Of a stretch of DNA of 64,000 nt, positions 33,510 to 45,953 are shown piece after piece. Each line of letters starts with the position of its first letter. Within the stretch, counting starts at the first letter, position 1. Where the stretch lies: assembly GCF_002575655.3 (NCBI RefSeq), contig NC_053040.3:357056267-357120266 (forward strand), read 5' to 3'. The translations under genes and the position numbers were made by a program. Under the pieces are notes generated by a model. The model did no database searches. It saw only the letters and a program-made list of their open reading frames with translations, and was not told the origin of the DNA. This DNA comes from Aegilops tauschii subsp. strangulata. Lineage: Eukaryota; Streptophyta; Magnoliopsida; Poales; Poaceae.

Positions 33510-36293
33510 TGTAGCGACCAGACCTCAGACGGTCAAGTCTCTGTGCATCATTGTCATCCCTGGATCAGTAATGCTGACACGCACAGTACTCGAAGGATTT
33601 ATAACAGAGTAGCAATCACACACTTATTACATCGAATGTCTCCAAAAGAGAACTTATTACAATAAATATGGCTTAAGGCCATCTAATAACGATAATAGCG
33701 AAAGGCTTGGAAGATAAGTGAGTCCATCAACTCCAACGGCATCACTGAGTATAGAACCACGACCTAAGGCACCTTACTCGTCGTTTGAAAAGTCTGCAAC
33801 ATGAAACATTGCAGCCCGAAAACGGGTCAGCACATGGAATATGCTGGCAATGTAACACATAGAGAGTAATGAACAGAATAATGCTATACTACATGCATAT
33901 ATGGCTGGTAGAAGGCTCTATGGTTACAATTTTGCGAAAAGCCAATTTTTCCCTACTGCAAAGGAATAAATTTTATTTACTATCATGGTGGTTGTTAAAC
34001 ATTGAGAATGGTTGACAGCATTCTCAATCCCAATTAAGTATCATCATCAAAACCCAACAAAATTAATTAAAGTAACATGATGAGATTCACATGAAAATCC
34101 AGATACTAGATACTCAAGTTGTCCATAACCGGGGACCCGGCTAACCATGATTAGATGGTACACTCTGCAGAGGTTTGCGCACTTTTCCCCACAAGACTCA
34201 ATCGCCTCCGTTGGGATTCTCGCACTTCATGGTGTTTGAGAAACGGATGACCGAGACACAGTCTTTCAGAAGTGTTAACTCTCTACTCCGGGTAGACAGT
34301 ACCACCTACGTCCCCTACATCTGCTAGTCTACCTCTTCAAGAGCTCACACAACCTACTCAACTATGCTAGAGCCCATAATAGCTTGTGGCTGCACACGGA
34401 AGTTTCTAGCATGAATAATCTCATGATCCCTTTGAGCCTGGGTGGCGGTCCAAAAGAAAAACAGGCAATCCTGGAACACCCAGGTACCTCAATCCACCCA
34501 GATGTGTGTTTCAGTTGCCACCTTAAGTTTAACCATTAATTAACAATCTCACATCTGTCATGGTAACACTCAAACCCAGTCCACGTCTACTAGCATAGCA
34601 TAACAATATAAGCAAACGTAGAAGTAACTCCCAAGGGTTTGATAATAAATAGGGCAATAGGTACTACCTCATCTACTTCCCAGAACCCACAATTTAATTA
34701 GATCCTAATCATGGAATGTTTGAGGGTTGATCTAATGCAATAAAACTGGGTAGTCATAGAGGTATGATCAAAGTGTTACTTGCCTTGCTGCTGATCCGGG
34801 AAACCTAGCGATCCGAAGTAGCAAGCGGCGCACTCCGGGTACTCTATCGCAAACAAACAAGCATACAATAAGTACTCATCTAATGCACAGGTAAAACTCA
34901 AATAAGAGATTTAACCAGAAAGTTCAACTTAAGAACTCCGGTTTGCAAAAAGAATCAAATCAAACGAAGCAACAAAAATCAAACGGCGAAGGAAACAAGC
35001 TTCGTTTGCTAATGTGGACCTAAGTCAAATTTTACCGAAGCAAAAACTTGTTTGAGTTGGTTAAACGGAAAGTGGGCTTCGTGACGAAACTCTAGGCGCT
35101 TGAATCGCCTGATTCCGATAAACGAGCGAAAAGAAAAACGAAAACGAAAAACAGATCGGAAATCGCGATCTGGAATAATCGCAGAAAATCCGAGAAAAAG
35201 AAAACTGACGAACTGTTTAACGAATGGACGTTTGTTAACAGTAGCTAAACGAAGAATGCGTTCGTTAAAACGAACGAACGAGCGAACGCTCGCTAAATAA
35301 GAAAACCGAAAAAACCAAAACGAACCGATCTAAAAAAAGGAACCTAGGGTTTAAAAAAAAAACTGGATCGGTTTCTTTAGAAAAACCGGATCGGTTTCTT
35401 TAGAAAAACCGGGGAGGCGGGGCGGCGACCTCGGCTCGGCTTCGGCGGGGCTCCGGCGGGGTTCCGGCGCGGCAGCGGGACGACGTGGGGTGGCGGGGCT
35501 GCGGCGGCGACGGCGGGAGGCGGCGACAGCTCCGGTGGTGGCGGTGAGGGGCTCCGGCGGCGGCGGGCGAAGGCGGCGGCGGCTCGGGAGGCGGCGGCGG
35601 CGACTTGGGGCTCCAGGGGGCCCTGGGGTGGCTTTTAAAGGGGGGGAGACGGCGGTTGGGGGAGGGGCCAAGGCGGCGGCGGAGAGGAGTCCCGGCCGGA
35701 CTCGGGGTGCGGCGGCGGGGCGGCTGCGGTCTCCCCGCGGGAGACGGCGGCGCGGGAGCTGGGCCGGCTCGGCTGGGCTTCGGCGCAGTCGGGCGCGCGG
35801 TTTTTTTAAACAATTCCGCCGAAACTACCTAAAAAAAATTCTAGAAAATAAAATAGAATTCTAAAAATGCGAAAATAAATTTTCACCGTCTAAATAAAAA
35901 ATTTAGAACGAGATGAACATTTTCTTGGCTCTAAATGAAATTTTGAAAAACGTGCAATTTTTCTAAATTCAAATAAAATAGCCAAAACACCAAATAAAAT
36001 AAAATATGATTTTTTTATTAAATCCTCAATATTTCTTATTTTTGGGAAAGTCATTTTATTCCCTCTCTCTTATTTTTATAAATGAAATAATTGAAGATAA
36101 AATAAATAAAATCAAATGATCCTATTTTCAAAATTCGAGAAAACTCAAATATGAAAATAACGAAATCCCCAACTCTCTCCATGGGTCCTTGAGTTGCGTA
36201 GAATTTCTAGGATCAACCAAAATGCAAATAAAATATGATATGCAATGATGCTCTAATGTATAACATTCCAAATTGAAAATTTGGGATGTTACA
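33510..36293 (-). repeat. 5' LTR of gypsy A
   Basis: 2,784 bp, the partner of 25335-28066. It is a little longer because of a repeated 'gaaccggatcggtttcttta'-type unit at 35360-35410. GC-rich block 35410-35800. Confidence 0.93.
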
Positions 36294-36694
36294 GGTCCCT
36301 CACTAAATTTCAAGGTATAAGTGTTCTCCCTGAGTATGCACCGTTGCTACAGTTCGTCGTGCCGAGACACCACGTGATGATCGGGTGTGATAAGCTCTAC
36401 GTTCACATACAACGGGTGTAAGACAGTTTTGCACGTGCAGAATAATCAGGTTAAACTGGACGAGGCTAGCATATACAGATATGGCCTCGGAACACTGAGA
36501 CCGAAAGGTCGAACGTGAATCATATATTAGATATGATCAACATAGAGATGTTCACCATTGAAAACTACTCCATCTCATGTGATGATCGGACATGGTTTAG
36601 TTGATATGGATCACGTGATCATTTAGATGACTAGAGGGATGTCTATCTAAGTGGGAGTTCTTAAGTACTATGATTAATTGAACTTTAATTTATC
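36294..36694 (+). other. Leader of copia C, right part
   Basis: Resumes after the second GGTCC with CTCACTAAATTTCAAGG, collinear with 5050-5460 of copia 1. No supported coding frame before gag. Confidence 0.7.
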
Positions 36695-37362
36695 ATGAAC
36701 TTAGTCCTGATAGTTTTTGCATATCTATGTTGTTGTAGATTAGTGGCCCGTGCTACCATTCCCTTGAATTTTGATGCGTTCCTAGAGAAAGCTAAGTTGA
36801 AAGATGATGGTAGCAACTACACGGACTGGGTCCGTAACTTGAGGATTTTCCTCATTGCTAGACAGAAGAATTACGTTCTGGAAGCACCGCTAGGTGCAAG
36901 GTCTGCTGCAGGAGCAACTCCGGACGTTATGAACATATGGCAAGCTAAATCTGATGACTACTCGATAGTTCAGTGTGCCATGCTTACGGCTTAGAATCGG
37001 GACTTCAAAGACATTTTGAATGTCATGGAGCATATGAGATGTTCCAAGAGTTGAAGTTAATATTTCAAGAAAATGCCCGAGTTGAGGGATATGAAGTCTC
37101 CAACAAGTTCTATAGCTACAAGATGGAGGAGAACAGTTATGTCAGTGAACACATACTCAGAATGTCTGGGTACCATAACCACTTGACTCAGCTGGGAGTT
37201 AATCTTCAGGATGATAGTGTCATTGACAGAGTTCTTCAATCACTGCCACCAATCTATAAAGGCTTCGTGATGAACTATAATATGCAAGGGATGGAAAAGA
37301 CAATTCCCGAGCTCTTCGCAATGCTTAAGGCTGCGGAGGTAGAAATCAAGAAGGGGCATTGA
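36695..37362 (+). pseudogene. gag of copia C (frameshifted)
   Basis: The first part (to 36994) has FLEKAKLKDDGSNYTDWVRN, LRIFLIARQKNYVLEAPLG and the YSIVQC segment. One base is missing near 36983 (ATGCTTACGG against ATGCTTTACGG in copia 1), and the second part (36973-37362) continues with GLESGLQRHFECHGAYEMF and EHILRMSGYHNHLTQLGV. It ends at TGA 37360-37362; the frame then goes on as the zinc-knuckle segment. The real gag start may be further in than the first ATG, since copia 1 begins near the FLEK motif. Confidence 0.85.
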
Positions 37363-38031
37363 GTGTTGATGGTTAACAAGACCACTAGTTTCAAGAAAAA
37401 GGGTAAAGGGAAGAAGGGGAACTTCGAGAAGAATATCAAGCAAGTTGCTACTCCTGGGAAGAAGCCCAAGTCTGGACCTAAGCCTGAAAGTGAGTGCTTC
37501 TATTGCAAAGGGACTGGTCATTGGAAGCGGAACTGCCCCAAGTATTTGGTGGATAAGAAGGATGGCAAAGTGAAAGGTATATTTGATATACATGTTATTG
37601 ATGTGTACCTTACTAATGCTCGTTGTAGCGCCTGGGTATTTGATACTGGTTTTGTTGCTCATATTTGCAACTCGAAACAGGGGCTACGGATTAAACGAAG
37701 ATTCTCTAAGGACGAGGTGACGATGTGCGTCGGAAATTGTTCCAAGGTCGATGTGATCGCCGTCGGCACGCTACCTCTACATCTACCTTCGGGATCAGTT
37801 TTAGACCTGAATAATTGTTATTTGGTACCAGCGTTGAGCATGAACATTATATCTGGATCTTGTTTGATGCGAGATGGTTATTCATTTAAATCAGAGAATA
37901 ATCGTTGTTCTATTTATATGAGTAATATCTTTTGTGGTCATGCACCCTTGATGAGTTGTCTATTTTTGTTGTATCTCGATCCTAGTGATACACATATTCA
38001 TAATATTGAAGCCAAAAAGATGCAAAGTTAA
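37363..38031 (+). pseudogene. gag zinc knuckle and protease of copia C
   Basis: 222 codons: a Lys-rich stretch, CFYCKGTGHWKRNC (intact CX2CX4HX4C zinc knuckle), then VFDTGFVAHICN, the aspartic protease active site, then the linker toward integrase (LDLNNCYLVPALSMNI). It ends after a frameshift (EAKKMQS; one extra A against EAKRCK in copia 1). The GAG-pre-integrase motif continues out of frame (LWHCRLGHIGVKRMK, 38045-38100) until the solo LTR enters at 38123. Confidence 0.87.
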
Positions 38032-38122
38032 TAATGATAGTGCAACTTATTTGTGGCACTGTCGTTTAGGTCATATTGGTGTAAAGCGCATGAAACTCCA
38101 TGCAGATGGACTTTTGGAATCA

Positions 38123-39460
38123 TGATACGTCTCCGTCGTATCTATAATTTTTGATTGTTCCACGCCAATATTTTACAACTTTCATATACTTTTGGCAACT
38201 TTTTATACTATTTTTGGGACTAACAGATTAATCCAGTGCCCAGTGCAAGTTCCTGTTTGTTGCATGTTTATTGTTTCGCAGAAAATCCATATCAAATGGA
38301 GTCCAAAAGGGATAAAAATTGACGAAGATTTTTTTGGAATATATGTGATTTTTGGGAAGAAGAATCAACGCGAGACGATGCCCGAGGGGGCCACGAGGCA
38401 GGGGCACGCCCCAGGGGGTGGGCGCGCCCCTGACCCTTGTGGCCACCCCGTAAGGCGGTTGGTTCCCTTATTTCGCCGCAAGAAAGCCAATATCCAAATA
38501 AAAATCATGTCCAAATTTCAGCCCAATCAGAGTTACGGATCTCCGGGAATATAAGAAACGGTGAAAGGCCAGAATCGGAAGCGCAGAAACAGAGAGAGAC
38601 AGAGAGACAGATCCAATCTCGGAGGGGCTCTCGCCCCTCCCATGCCATGGAAGCCAAGGACCAGAGGGGAAACCCTTCTCCCATCTAGGGAGAAGGTCAA
38701 GGAAGAAGAAGAAGAAGAAGAAGGGGGGCCCTCTCCCCCTCTCTTCTGGTGGCGCTGAAACGCCGCCGGGCCATCATCATCACCGCAATCTACACCAACA
38801 CCTTCGTCATCTTCACCAACATCTCCATCACCTTCCCTCATCTATCTACATCGGTCCACTCTCCCGCAACCCACTGTACCCTCTACTTGAACATGGTGCT
38901 TTATGATTCATATTATTATGCAAAGATGTGTTGCCATCCTATGATGTCTGAGTAGATTTTCGCTGTCCTATCGGTAATTGGTGAATCGCTATGATTGGTT
39001 TAATTTGCTTGTGGTTATGTTGCTCTCCTTTGGTGCCCATCATATGAGTGCGCGCGTGGATAACACCATAGGGTTAGTTGTATGTTGATAGGACTATGTA
39101 TTGGAGTGACAAAAGCTTCAACCTAGCATAGAAATTGATGCATACGGGATTGAAGGGGGACCAATATATCTTAATGCTATGGTTGGGTTTTACCTTAATG
39201 AACTTTAGTAGTTGCGGATGCTTGCTAATAGTTCCAATCATAAGTGCATAGAATTCCAAGTCAGGGATGACATGCTAGCAGTGGCCTCTCCCACATAAAA
39301 CTTGCTATCGGTCTAGTAACGTAGTCAATTGCTTAGGGACAATTTCACAACTCCTACCACCACTTTTCCACACTCGCTATACTAACTTTATTGCTTCTTT
39401 ACCTAAACATCCCCTAGTTTTTATTTACATGCTCTTTATATTCTTGCAAACCTATCCCGT
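38123..39460 (+). repeat. Solo LTR (Athila-type gypsy), left part
   Basis: Starts TGATACGTCTCCGTCGTATC. With 50203-50395 it makes one LTR of about 1.5 kb bounded by AATCA duplications (38118-38122, 50396-50400). A single LTR with matching duplications means a solo LTR formed by LTR-LTR recombination. It contains the GC-rich palindrome at 38391-38442. Gypsy B entered after CCCGT (39456-39460). Subfamily (Fatima/WHAM/Sabrina group) is uncertain. Confidence 0.85.
38391..38442 (+). promoter_or_regulatory. GC-rich palindromic block in the solo LTR
   Basis: CCACGAGG ... GGGCGCGCCC ... CCTTGTGG, an imperfect inverted repeat with an internal palindrome. Related blocks are at 58559-58611 (F LTR), 61096-61149 (F internal) and 63382-63434 (H LTR). 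Confidence 0.6.
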
Positions 39461-42093
39461 TGTAGCGATCCGACCTCAGACGGTCAAATATCTGTGCATA
39501 AGTGTCATCCCTGGATCGGTAATGCTGACACACACAGTAGAAGGATTTATAACAGAGTGCAATCAAACACTTATTACATCGAATGTCTCAAAAGAGAACT
39601 TATTACAATAAATATGGCTTAAGGCCATCTAAATAAGATAACAGCGGAAGGCTTGGAAGATAAAGTGAGTCCATCAACTCCAACGACATAGCTGAGTGCA
39701 CGACAACGGCCTAGCGAACCTTACTCATCGTCTGAAAAGTCTGCAACATAATACGCTGCAGCCCGAAAACGGGTCAGCACATGGAATATGCTGGCAAAGT
39801 AACACAGTAAAGCAATGAACAAAATGACTGCTATCACTACATGCATATATGGCTGGTGGAGGCTGTAATGGTTAATATGTTTTGCGAAAAGCCAATTTTT
39901 CCCTACAACAAAGGAATAAATTTTATTTAACTATCATGGTGGTTGAACAACACTGAGAATGGTACCCCCATCTCAATCCCAATTAAGGAAAATAATCATC
40001 AACCCAACAATTTAATTTTAGAGTGATGAGATACAATAGGATAGTCCAAGCACTAGATAATCAAGACGTCCATAACCGGGGACACGGCTAACCATGATTA
40101 GATTGTACACTCTGCAGAGGTTTGCACACTTTTCCCCACAAGACTCGATCTCCTCCGTTGGATTTCTCGCACTACATGGTGTTTGAGAAATGGATGACCG
40201 AGACACAGTCTTTCAGAAACATTAACTCTTTACTCCAGGTGGGCCGGTACACCTACTTTCCCCTACATCTGCTAGTCCACCTCTTCAAGAGGTCATGTAG
40301 CATACTCAACTATGCCAGAGCCCATAATGGCTTGTGGCTGCACACGGAAGTTTCTAGCATGAAATATCTCACGATCCCTTTGAGCCTGGGTGGCGGACCG
40401 TAGGAGGATCATACGGTATATCCCCGGAATCACCTAGGACAACACTGGGTTCCCCAGGTGCCCAAAACAAGCAATCCACCCAGATGTGTATTAAAGTTGC
40501 CACCTTAAGTTGAACCATTAAATAACAATCTCACATCTGTCATGGATTCACTCACCCAAACCACGTCTACGAGCATAGCATAGCAATAATAGCATAACGT
40601 AGAAGTAACTCCCAAGGTTTGATAATAAACAGGGCAATAGGTTCTACCTCATCATCTACTTCCCAATACCCACAAGTTAATCACATCCTAATCATGTAGT
40701 GTTTGAGGATTGGAACTAATGCATAAAAACTGGGTATGAAAAGAGTATGTTCAATGTGTTACTTGCCTTGCTGACGATCTACAAAACCTAGAGACTCATA
40801 GTAGCACGCTTCGCACTCCGGGAATTCTATCGCAAACAAACAATAGCATACATAAGCAATCAATCAAATATGCACGGGTAAATCTCAAATAAGGAGATCT
40901 AACCAAAAAGTTCAACTGAAGAACTCCGGTTTGCAAAAAGAATCAAATCAAACGGAGCAACGAAACTCAAACTGCGAAAGAAACAAGATCTGATTTCTAA
41001 TCTGGACTAAAGTCAAATTTTACAGTACCAAAATCTTGTTCAAGTTGATTAAACAAAAAGATGGCTTCGAGACGAAGATCTAGGCGCTTGAATCGCCTCA
41101 TTCTGATAAATGAGCGAAAAGATAAACTAAAACGAAAATTGGGTCAGAAATCGCGATCGAAAATAATCGCGAAAAACCCTGGAAAAAGAAAAACTGAAGA
41201 ACAGGCTAACAAACGAATGTTCGCTGTCTGTAACTAACGGGTGAACGGCGTTCGTTAAAATCGAACGTACGAACGAACGTCCGCAATTTAACCGAACCGA
41301 GAAAAATCGAACCGATCTATTTTTATAGAAAACAGATCTAGGGTTTCAAAAGAAAAACCGAACTAACAAAAAAAATGATGGTCAACTCGCGAAAACCGGC
41401 AGCGGCGGCGGCGGGATCCGGCGGTGCTGGGCGGCGGCTCCGGGCGGCGGTGGTGAGTGGCGGCGGCGGCGCGGGCTGGCGGCAAGGGTTTGGGAGGCGC
41501 GTTGCGGCGGCTGGTGGGCTGCGGGGTCTTGGGCCCCCGTCTTATAAAGAGGCCGGCCGGGTTGGTGTCCAGGTCGGATACGGCCCGGTAAGGCGGTTGC
41601 ACTTTTTTTTAATATTCCGACGCACAGAAAAACGAACAAAAGAAATATTAAACGGACACCAAAAATCCTGAAATAAAATTTCCCCATCCTCTAAATATCT
41701 ACCGGACAAGGTGGACATTTATTTAGGACTTTAATGCAATTTTGAAAAATGCATATTTTTCCTAATTCAAATAAAATAGCAATAAAATCCAAATAAAACG
41801 TTTATTTGTTTTTAATATTTTTCTCCAATATTTCATTATTTTGGGGAAGTCATATTATCCCCTCTCATATATTTTGATATGAAATATTTTCGGAGAGAAA
41901 AATAATTAAAACAAGACCCTTGTTTCAATATTTGATAAAATTCAAATATGCAAACGATGAAATCCCCAACTCTCTCAGTGGGTCCTTGAGTTGCTTAGAA
42001 TTTCTAGGATCGCAAAGCAAATATGCAAATGAAATATGATATGCATGAATGATCTATGCATAACATTCCAAATTGAAAATTTGGGATGTTACA
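39461..42093 (-). repeat. 3' LTR of gypsy B
   Basis: 2,633 bp, partner of 47550-50202. Shares the GC-rich block (about 41395-41600) and the GTTCGTT/AACGAAC cluster (41215-41285) with gypsy A. TTATAAAG box at 41539-41546. Confidence 0.93.
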
Positions 42094-42105
42094 AACCTAC
42101 CCCCC

Positions 42106-43122
42106 TTAAGATGAATCTCGCCCTCGAGATTCGGGTTGGCTAGAAAATAGGTGTGGGTGGTCTTTGAGAAGATCATCCTCTCGTTCCCAGGCGGCTTCAT
42201 CCTCGGTATGGTGGCTCCACTAGACTTTGCAAAACTTGATAATCTTACTGCGTGTGACTCGGCTGGCAAACTCGAGAATCTTGACTGGTTTCGCCTCATA
42301 GGTCAGATCACTGTCCAACTGATTCGCTTCCAAGGGCACTGTATCTGTCAGGGGTATATCGACCATCTCATCATGACACTTCTTCAACTGGGAAACGTGA
42401 AACACATAATGAACTCCTGACAGTCCTTCGGGTAACTCCAACTTGTAGGCAACCTCTCCCATACGTTCCAAAACTCGGTATGGTCCTACAAATCTCGGGG
42501 CTAACTTTCCTTTAACTCCAAAACGTTTAACTCCTCGCAGAGGCGACACTCGCATAGATGCTCTATCTCCGATTTCATAGACGACCTCCTTGCGTTTTGA
42601 GTCTGCATAACTCTTTTGCCGGGACTGAGCTACCTTCAGTCTGTCTCGAATCAACTTAACCTTCTCTTCGGACTCCTTGATCAAATCTGGTCCAAACAAC
42701 TGTCGGTCTCCAACTTCATCCCACATCAACGGTGTTCTGCACCTTCGTCCATATAGGGCCTCGAACGGTGCCATCTTCAAACTGGCCTGGTAGCTATTGT
42801 TGTACGAGAACTCTGCGTAGGGAAAATTGTCATCCCAACTAGATCCATAATCCAGTGCACAAGCTCTCAACATATCCTCCAGAATCTGATTGACTCTCTC
42901 TGTCTGTCCATCTGTCTGCGGATGAAAGGCTGTACTGAACTCTAGCCTCGTACCCAAAGTCTGGTGCAGCTGGTGCCAAAACTTTGAAGTAAACTGTGTT
43001 CCTCTATCTGATACGATGGTCCTCGGAACTCCGTGCAGACATACGATCCTGGTCATATATATCTTGGCCAACTTCGCACTTGTATAGGTGTTCACTGGGA
43101 TAAAGTGAGCCACTTTAGTCAA
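42106..43122 (-). pseudogene. Integrase core, C-terminus and chromodomain of gypsy B
   Basis: 300 open codons (43122-42220) hold VSDRGTQF and TDGQTERVNQ, so the second Asp and the Glu of the D,D-35-E site are present, then GKLAPRFVGPYRVLERMGEV (the GPF/Y module) and the first half of the chromodomain. TAG at 42220-42222 replaces a CAG seen in gypsy A. The chromodomain end (WSHHTEDE to HPHLF) continues in frame to the TAA at 42106-42108. Confidence 0.9.
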
Positions 43123-43137
43123 GCGATCAACTACTAC

Positions 43138-44034
43138 CTAGATAGAATCATATCCCGATCGGGTCCTGGGAAATCCGGTGATGAAATCCATGCCAAGCTT
43201 ATCCCACTTCCATTCGGGTATCGGCATAGGCTGCAGTAATCCTGCTGGCTTCTGATGTTCTGCCTTCACTCTCTGACATACATCACATATGGCTACATAC
43301 TCCGCAATATCCTTCTTCATACTAGTCCACCAGAAACGCTCCTTCAAATCCAAATACATCTTGGTGTTTCCGGGGTGAATTGAGTATGGTGAGTCGTGAG
43401 CCTCCTGAAGTATCAACTTCCTGATCTCTACATTATTGGGCACATAAACGCGGTCCTCAAACCATAAGGTGTCGTGCTCATCCTCACGAAAACCTTTGGC
43501 CTTTCCTTTGCTCATTCTCTCCTTTATCTCAACAATATCCTTATCATCCTTCTGAGCTTCCCGAATCTTTCCCAACAATGTAGACTGAACTTCCATAGCT
43601 GCAACAAAATCTCTAGAAACAATCCCCAAACGAAGTTCCCTGAGATCCTCGGCTAACTCCTTTGGCATCCCTCCGCTTACGAGGGTGTTAACATAACTCT
43701 TACGGCTCAAGGCGTCTGCTACGATATTGGCCTTTCCTGGATGATAATGCAGCTTCATGTCATAATCCTTTATGAGTTCTAACCATCTCCTCTGTCCCAG
43801 GTTCAGCTCCTTCTGTGTGAAAATGTACTTCAAACTCTTGTGATCCGTGTACACATCACAACGGTTTCCAATCAGAAAGTGTCTCCAAGTCTTGAATGCA
43901 TGCACCACGGCTGCTAACTCCAAATCATGCGTGGCATAATTCAACTCATGCGGTCGAAGCTGTCGTGAGGCATACGAGACAACTCTTCTGTCTTGCAAAG
44001 TACACCTCCAAGTCCTAAGCGTGAAGCATCGCAA
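43138..44034 (-). pseudogene. RNase H and integrase N-terminus of gypsy B
   Basis: 298 open codons: RNase H ([43 protein letters not shown]), the HHCC module ([22 protein letters not shown]) and the first catalytic Asp of integrase (GMDFITG). It ends at TAG 43138-43140 where gypsy A has TGG. A frameshift near 43990-44000 (a short deletion after LGLG) separates it from RT. Confidence 0.9.
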
Positions 44035-44948
44035 TACACCTGGAAGTCCTTACGTATATCTTGCAGAATTAGCACTGGGGCTGTAGTCAAACGTTTCTTC
44101 AACTCCTGAAAACTGGCCTCACATTCTTCTGTCCATTTGAACTTGGTGTCTTTCTTCAACAACTCCGTCATGGGCTTCGCAATCTTGGAGAAATTCTCAA
44201 TAAATCTCCGATAATATCCCGCGAGTCCAAGAAAACTGCGGATCTCGCTAACTGAAGTTGGTGCCAACCACTCAGTGACTGACTGAACCTTGGTGGGGTC
44301 TACTGCTATACCTTCTCCTGATATAACATGTCCAAGGAATCCAACTTCCTTCAACCAAAACTCACACTTGCTAAACTTGGCATACAACTGATGTTCCCTG
44401 AGTTTCTCGAGAACTAAACGTAAATGCTCCTTGTGCTCCACTTCATTCTTCGAGTATACCAAGATATCATCTATGAACACCACAACAAACTTATCCAAGA
44501 ACTCCATGAACACTTTGTTCATCATACTCATGAAATAGGCAGGGGCATTAGTCAATGCAAATGACATAACCATATACTCATACAGCCCGTACCTTGTGGT
44601 GAAAGATGTCTTAGGTATATCCTTCTCCCGAATCTTCAGCTGGTGGTATCCTGATCGCAGGTCGATCTTCGAGAACACTTTAGCTCCTTGCAACTGGTCA
44701 AACAAATCATTGATCATCGGCAGTGGGTACTTGTTCTTGATCGTCACTTCATTCAACGCACGATAATCAACAACCATCCTCAACGATCCATCTTTCTTCT
44801 CAACCAAGAGCACTGGGGTTCCCCACGGTGATGAACTTCGTCGGATGTAACCTTTCTCCAATAACTCCTTAAGCTGCTTCTTAATCTCCTCCAGATCGTT
44901 TGCGGGCATCCGATATGGTCTCTTCAATATAGGCCCGGTGCCTGGCAA
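43941..44948 (-). pseudogene. Reverse transcriptase of gypsy B
   Basis: 335 codons from [16 protein letters not shown] through [29 protein letters not shown] and [12 protein letters not shown] (catalytic Asp pair) to the start of RNase H ([11 protein letters not shown]). [10 protein letters not shown] stands for the usual FGLTNAP. The frame is preceded by TGA at 44973-44975 and followed by the frameshift near 43995. Confidence 0.92.
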
Positions 44949-44972
44949 TAGTTCTATTAAGAACTCAATGTC

Positions 44973-45953
44973 TCAATCTGGTGGCATGCATGGTAATTCC
45001 TCTGGAAACACATCCGGGTAATCCTTCACAACATGTACTTCCTCCTGAACAACTCCTGACAGGGAATTTACTTGGGTTCTCCTTGACGTATGCCTGGATA
45101 CATACTTGATCCTTTTTCCCTCCGGGGTGGTGAGATAAATCGACTTACTGGCGCAATCGATGTTCCCTCCATACATCGACAGCCGATCCATGCCCAGTAT
45201 CACATCCAACCCTTGTGACTCCAGAATTATAAGGTCTGAGGGGAAAGTATGACTACCTATGGTTAATGGCATATGAAAACATCCTCTGCTTGCCATATAC
45301 TCAGCTCCGGGTGAGGTTACTAGCATAGGTGTCTTAAGAACTTTAGTGGGCAACTGCTTATGCACGAATCCCCTTGATATGTATGAATGCAATGCACCAG
45401 TATCAAAAAGAACGAGTGCAGTAAACGACTTAACCAAAAACTTACCGATAACGGCGTCTGGCTGCTCTTCAACCTCCTCCATGTTAACGTGGTTCACTTG
45501 TCCTCGGTTGAATGGGTTAGGCTTCTTCCCAGAGCTTCCATTTCCATTGCCGTTCTTCAACTCAGGGCAATCATTGGCGTAGTGTCCAGTCTTCCCGCAC
45601 TTGAAACAAGTAATGTGACTCTGGTCCTTCTTGGCGGGTGTGGCTGGGTTAGAGCGGTTCTGATTGTTGCTTGCTCCATTCCCATTCCCATTCTTGTGGC
45701 CATTGTGGTTATGAGAACTTCCTCCATTGTGAGTGTGGCCTCCATGGTTATGGGTAAATCCTCCCGAGTTCGGAGTAAAGCGAGGCTTCTGTGATGCTCC
45801 TGAATTGTACTTCCCTTGTCCGTACTTCCTCTTGCGGCTATCAACCTGCTGCTGCTTCCCTTCAATCATGAGAGCCTTGTCTACCAACTCCTGGTAGTTG
45901 TTAAATGTCGCCACCATTAACTGCATACTCATCTCATCATTCAGCCCTTCCAT
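44973..45953 (-). pseudogene. gag C-terminus, zinc knuckle and protease of gypsy B
   Basis: 326 codons: end of gag (GLNDEMSMQLMVATFNNYQE), a His/Asn/Gly-rich tract longer than in gypsy [15 protein letters not shown] zinc knuckle, protease FDTGALHSYIS (DTG kept, following Ser changed to Leu) and the linker to RT. It ends at TGA 44973-44975; gypsy A has AGA there. Confidence 0.9.

Larger units (their letters stand above)
25335..36293 (-). mobile_element. Gypsy A: complete Tekay-type chromovirus
   Basis: 10,959 bp, minus strand: 5' LTR 33510-36293, PBS 33491-33506, an extra ORF (33400-32672), gag-pol (32471-28079) with chromodomain, purine tract, 3' LTR 25335-28066. GGTCC flanks it (25330-25334, 36294-36298). 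LTRs start TGTAACATCCCAAATTTTC and end GGTCGCTACA in the sense direction. The pol order (protease, RT, RNase H, integrase, chromodomain) and RT text identify a chromovirus of the Tekay/Del lineage. Confidence 0.93.
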
